Shown piece by piece: positions 61,366 to 64,000 of a DNA stretch of 64,000 nt (position 1 is its first letter; each line of letters begins with the position of its first letter). The translations under genes and the position numbers were made by a program. The stretch spans positions 1-64,000 of the forward strand of contig JAVBLW010000006.1 of the NCBI GenBank assembly GCA_031553215.1, read 5' to 3'. This DNA comes from JAVBLW01 sp031553215 (GTDB lineage: Bacteria; Bacillota_I; Bacilli_A; Acholeplasmatales; Anaeroplasmataceae). The notes under the pieces are model-generated. The model was not told where the DNA came from. It did no database searches and saw only the letters and a program-made list of their open reading frames with translations.

Positions 61366-61884
61366 ATGAATATTTCTGATATTGTCCTTGAATCCCATAA
61401 GTACATTACTCAAATGAAAAATAAATATGTTGCAGTCGATGCTACATGTGGTAATGGCCATGATTCTATTTTTTTATCTTCTTTGTTTGATTTAGTATAT
61501 TCTTTTGATATCCAAGAACTTGCCATTAAAAGAAGTTCCTTAAAATTTAAAGATTTAAATAATATAAAATTATTTCATGATGATTTTAATAATATTCCAA
61601 ATTATTTAAAATATGCTGATTTATTTCTTTTTAATTTAGGTTTTTTACCTGGCAGTAATAAAAAAATTAAAACTAGTCACTATACCTCTGCAAAGGCTAT
61701 TTTAAATTGTTATTCCATTTTAAATCCAGATGGGTTGATAATAATATGTTCCTATACATCACATGAAGGTGGAATTGAAGAATTCAATGAAATATTAAAT
61801 TCACTTAATAAATATAATATAATTTATTCTTTAATTGATAATTTTTCTAATAATGAAAAATTAATAATCGTAAAAAAGAATTAG
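61366..61884 (+). CDS. mnmM: tRNA (mnm5s2U34)-methyltransferase MnmM (YtqB family)
   Basis: 172-aa class I SAM methyltransferase: VAVDATCGNGHDSIFLSSL (motif I), FNLGFLPGSNKKIKT (in place of the usual FNLGYLPGGDK) and IICSYTSHEGG near the end, all diagnostic of YtqB/MnmM. It methylates nm5s2U to mnm5s2U at the wobble position of tRNAs in Gram-positive bacteria. AGGAGTG 6 bases upstream. Single gene with an extended -10 promoter and a shared terminator. Confidence 0.9.
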   Translation: MNISDIVLESHKYITQMKNKYVAVDATCGNGHDSIFLSSLFDLVYSFDIQELAIKRSSLKFKDLNNIKLFHDDFNNIPNYLKYADLFLFNLGFLPGSNKKIKTSHYTSAKAILNCYSILNPDGLIIICSYTSHEGGIEEFNEILNSLNKYNIIYSLIDNFSNNEKLIIVKKN

Positions 61885-61892
61885 ATTTAAAT

Positions 61893-61921
61893 AAAAAAGA
61901 GATTTCAAAATCTCTTTTTTT
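61893..61921. terminator. Bidirectional terminator
   Basis: AAAGAGAT/ATCTCTTT stem with A and T runs on both sides, between mnmM (plus) and the convergent 156-aa gene. Confidence 0.85.
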
Positions 61922-62390
61922 ATTTAGCATTCACAAGTTCTTTTCTATTATAATTCTTATATTCTTCTATATAATCTACAGTTTCATAATTTTCATCTAT
62001 ATGTAATTGATATTTTAGCATTACATCATTAATTAAAATTTTTGCTCTACGGATTGAAAGTGTACTACTTACTCTCATCATGAAAGGAGTATTAACATGT
62101 CTTTCAAATTTTGAAACATCAACATGAGGATATTCCCCCATTGGATAACTATCCGGATTTAAATCCAAATATAATCTTAGTTTTCTACCAACATATGATA
62201 TTTTAATAAAGTTTTCTTTTTTCACTCTAAATGAATCATATAATCTAGATAACCTGTTTTTTACATCTTCATATTGCATAATATGGTTCTTGATTATGTT
62301 ATAGGCATTTTTTATGCTATCATCTGCCACATATATCTTTTCTGCAAAATCAGTCTCTTCTTGAGCATGATAGCGATTAATTTGTTCCAT
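61920..62390 (-). CDS. Unknown 156-aa protein, paralogue of the gene at the window end
   Basis: Not recognised by name. Conserved-looking core: YDSFRVKKENFIKISYVGRK, LRLYLDLNPDSYPMGEYPHV, TPFMMRVSSTLSIRRAKILI. The same pattern is found in the partial gene at 63634-64000 (YDSFRVNREYFIKISFVGKK, LRLYLDLDPDKYPRGQYPHA, TPFMMRVRSGLSVRRAKILI). Basic, soluble, no membrane segment. SD AAAGGAG 8 bases before the ATG. The tyrosine recombinase cassette separates the two paralogues. Confidence 0.8.
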   Translation of the reverse strand: MEQINRYHAQEETDFAEKIYVADDSIKNAYNIIKNHIMQYEDVKNRLSRLYDSFRVKKENFIKISYVGRKLRLYLDLNPDSYPMGEYPHVDVSKFERHVNTPFMMRVSSTLSIRRAKILINDVMLKYQLHIDENYETVDYIEEYKNYNRKELVNAK

Positions 62391-62465
62391 TTTTGTTCTC
62401 CTTTCATTTGAATAATTAATTTATTCTGTATAATTTGAAAAATAGTTTACAAACTAATTGTAGTA

Positions 62466-62489
62466 TCCTTAAACATTGAGTTTAGGGAC
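62466..62489 (+). repeat. 24-bp inverted repeat left of the tyrosine recombinase
   Basis: Perfect inverse copy of 63537-63560. Each copy is itself an imperfect dyad, TCC-T-TAAAC-ATTGA-GTTTA-G-GGA, the shape of a tyrosine-recombinase core site (two arms, short asymmetric spacer). Confidence 0.95.
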
Positions 62490-62562
62490 AATTTAATGTT
62501 ATCATAATTACTATAAAATATCAATATAAGTCGAAAAAAATCAAATAAAAGGGGTAAAAGAC

Positions 62563-63477
62563 ATGGCGAAAAAATATATTTATGATTATATAGAAGACTG
62601 GAAAAATGATTTGTACGTTAGTATTAAAATGTCATCAGCTGAAACATATATTAATGTTTATAATACAATTATTTATAATTATTTTAAGAACATACCATTA
62701 GAATGTATTTCAGATATAATTTGCTCGAATTTCCAAAATTATATAAAAACAATAAAAATAAATGATAAAAATATGTCAAATTCATATTGTAATTTAGTAT
62801 TAATTACATTAAAAAAAATATTGAATTTTTTTTATGAAAAATCATATTTATCTAAAAAAATTAAAATAGTCAATAAAATAGTAAAAGTTAAAAAAGATTT
62901 CAATATGCTTTCACAATTAGAATGCAACAAATTATTTAATTATTTATCAGAAAATTTGAATTATAAGAATTTTGGGATAGCACTAGGGTTGCTTACTGGA
63001 CTAAGAATTGGTGAAATATGCGCTTTAAAATATAAAAATATAGATATTATTACAAAAATGCTCGTTATTGAGACAACTTTACAAAGAGGAAAAGATGGTA
63101 TACATATATCAAGTCCTAAAACTCAAACATCGTATAGAAGAATTCCACTTACTGATAAATTAGTCAAATTGATTTTATCTTGTAATTATAATGAGTATAA
63201 TGAATCATATATTTTGACTAATACAGAAAAACCAATAGAACCTAGATCATTAAGAAGGTACTTTAAATGGGTGTTGAAGGAAAATGATTTACCTGATGTC
63301 ACATTCCATTCATTAAGACATGCATTTGCTACTAAATGTATAGAAATGGGATTTGATTATAAATCAGTTAGTGAAATACTAGGCCATTCTTCAATAGGTA
63401 CAACAATGAATTTATATGTCCATCCAGATATTAGTGTGAAAAGAAATTATTTAGAAAGATTATCTAACTCATTTTAA
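62563..63477 (+). CDS. Tyrosine recombinase inside its own inverted repeats
   Basis: 304 aa XerC/D-like integrase. N-terminal SAM-like core-binding domain (1-~105); catalytic domain with R148 (TGLRIGEI), K186 (SSPKTQTSYRR), H249-x2-R252-H253 (HSLRHAFATK), H275 (LGHSS) and nucleophile Y285 (MNLYVHPD): complete catalytic set. GGGG about 10 bases before the ATG. Enclosed by 24-bp inverted repeats that look like its crossover sites, so it may invert its own gene. Located between two paralogous genes, which suggests a DNA-rearrangement locus and not a phage. Confidence 0.93.
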   Translation: MAKKYIYDYIEDWKNDLYVSIKMSSAETYINVYNTIIYNYFKNIPLECISDIICSNFQNYIKTIKINDKNMSNSYCNLVLITLKKILNFFYEKSYLSKKIKIVNKIVKVKKDFNMLSQLECNKLFNYLSENLNYKNFGIALGLLTGLRIGEICALKYKNIDIITKMLVIETTLQRGKDGIHISSPKTQTSYRRIPLTDKLVKLILSCNYNEYNESYILTNTEKPIEPRSLRRYFKWVLKENDLPDVTFHSLRHAFATKCIEMGFDYKSVSEILGHSSIGTTMNLYVHPDISVKRNYLERLSNSF

Positions 63478-63490
63478 ATTAGTAAGATAT

Positions 63491-63527
63491 AAAATCCTTT
63501 AAAACAGGATTTTGTGTCTTTTTTTTA
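63491..63527 (+). terminator. Terminator after the tyrosine recombinase gene
   Basis: 8-bp stem AAAATCCT/AGGATTTT with loop TTAAAAC, then GTGTC and eight T. Confidence 0.7.
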
Positions 63528-63536
63528 TGCTTAAAA

Positions 63537-63560
63537 GTCCCTAAACTCAATGTTTAAGGA
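63537..63560 (-). repeat. 24-bp inverted repeat right of the tyrosine recombinase
   Basis: Reverse complement of 62466-62489, all 24 bases. Together with flanking AAA and TTT it also has terminator-like shape on plus. Confidence 0.95.
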
Positions 63561-63569
63561 CTTTTTTAT

Positions 63570-63631
63570 GTAAAAAAAGCGGTTTCTTAAACTATCTAAT
63601 CTTCGATAATTCAGAGAACCGCTTATTTTTT
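63570..63631. terminator. Bidirectional terminator at the end of the second paralogue
   Basis: AAGCGGTT and AACCGCTT arms (about 25-base inner region) with A/T runs of seven on both sides. Confidence 0.75.
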
Positions 63632-63633
63632 TG

Positions 63634-64000
63634 TTATTTTGTTGATTCTATTTCTTTAATACTTGGTTTCTTATAGTACTTAAATGCATGTACATAATCG
63701 ACTGGTTTATAAGTATCATCTACTTCTAATTGGTTTTTAGTCATTACATCACTTATAAGAATTTTGGCTCTCCTTACTGATAATCCACTTCTTACTCTCA
63801 TCATGAATGGAGTTTTTGCATGTTTTTTAAATTTCGATGCATCAGCATGTGGATATTGTCCTCTTGGATATTTATCAGGATCTAAATCTAGGTATAGTCT
63901 TAATTTTTTACCTACAAAAGATATTTTAATAAAATATTCTCTATTTACCCTGAATGAATCATATGACTTAGATATTCTATTTTTAACATCTACATATTGC
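63634..64000 (-). CDS. Partial paralogue of the 156-aa protein
   Basis: The last 121 codons of a gene that continues beyond the window, ending TAA at 63634. About 60 % of residues look identical to the 61920-62390 protein over the aligned core (SFRV-x2-E-x-FIKIS-x-VG, PFMMRV, RRAKILI). Tail differs (KKPSIKEIESTK). Function unknown. Confidence 0.85.
   Translation of the reverse strand, partial: QYVDVKNRISKSYDSFRVNREYFIKISFVGKKLRLYLDLDPDKYPRGQYPHADASKFKKHAKTPFMMRVRSGLSVRRAKILISDVMTKNQLEVDDTYKPVDYVHAFKYYKKPSIKEIESTK

Noticed and set aside
61920..63477. Tyrosine recombinase as a prophage integrase
   Set aside because: No phage genes, tRNA or other attachment target nearby; the inverted repeats directly around the gene indicate inversion, not integration.
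1..64000. CRISPR arrays, tRNA or rRNA genes, intact insertion sequences
   Set aside because: No regularly spaced direct repeats, no cloverleaf-like segments and no transposase genes with terminal inverted repeats were found on reading; a covariance-model scan would be decisive.

Overview
The window comes from an AT-rich (roughly 28-30 % GC), standard-code bacterium of the class Bacilli. The evidence is the gene order hrcA-grpE-dnaK-dnaJ ... rsmE-mtaB-rpsU-cotE ... mutS-mutL-miaA, which echoes Bacillus, together with CIRCE heat-shock operators, a CotE-type spore-coat protein, a ribitol-teichoic-acid type pathway (TarI/TarJ/LicD) and the MEP isoprenoid pathway (IspG). TGA is used as a stop, so this is not a code-4 mollicute. 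An uncultured gut Bacilli lineage (for example RF39- or Erysipelotrichia-like) is my guess and cannot be settled from this window. No rRNA, tRNA, CRISPR array or intact insertion sequence was seen.

Layout. 1-1822: edge-truncated protein with a possible GHKL ATPase domain. 2246-23466 (minus strand): core genes for cell wall, lipid, translation, shikimate (an AroK-AroQ fusion), mismatch repair, tRNA and rRNA modification, and the heat-shock operon. The heat-shock operon is controlled by two CIRCE-like repeats wrapped around a perfect TTGACA-N17-TATAAT promoter. 23575-24618: ispG on plus. 24744-28240: two convergent genes, a STAND-like ATPase and an ATP-grasp ligase, enclosed by a perfect 37-bp inverted repeat that ends exactly on both start codons. 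Only the right flank has an obvious promoter, so this looks like an invertible cassette that selects which gene is expressed. 28311-34303: glycosyltransferase/LicD/TarI/TarJ/Rpe/ABC-F operon. 34441-40701: mixed genes, including a GGDEF-EAL protein split by one in-frame stop. 40820-48965: a defence-flavoured block with HNH + XRE + DUF5677, an ATPase + TOPRIM pair (PARIS/RloAB-like) with TfoX, and DUF4393 (Abi-alpha) plus a membrane partner, the last two genes sharing a repeated promoter element.

49184-59466 looks like a stack of integrative-element remnants inserted at the 3' end of rlmD. The true rlmD ends at 59467 without its own terminator. Two short displaced rlmD 3' ends, each followed by a strong terminator, lie at 50434-50475 and 49244-49285. 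Between them are a HAD hydrolase, a SirTM-macrodomain-nitroreductase-HxlR stress module, wrecked serine recombinases, and a compact operon that I consider the most exciting item. That operon encodes a PTE-family hydrolase, a radical SAM enzyme with an unusual C-x4-C-x2-C cluster motif, a radical SAM/SPASM enzyme and a 68-residue peptide whose last third is 22 consecutive glycines followed by Lys-Ala-Cys. It has the architecture of a RiPP (ribosomally made, post-translationally modified peptide) cluster, and I do not recognise it as a described class.

60905-64000: small membrane protein, MnmM methyltransferase, and then a tyrosine recombinase flanked by perfect 24-bp inverted repeats that are themselves imperfect dyads. 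The recombinase sits between two paralogous genes of unknown function (the second runs off the window), which suggests a second invertible locus.
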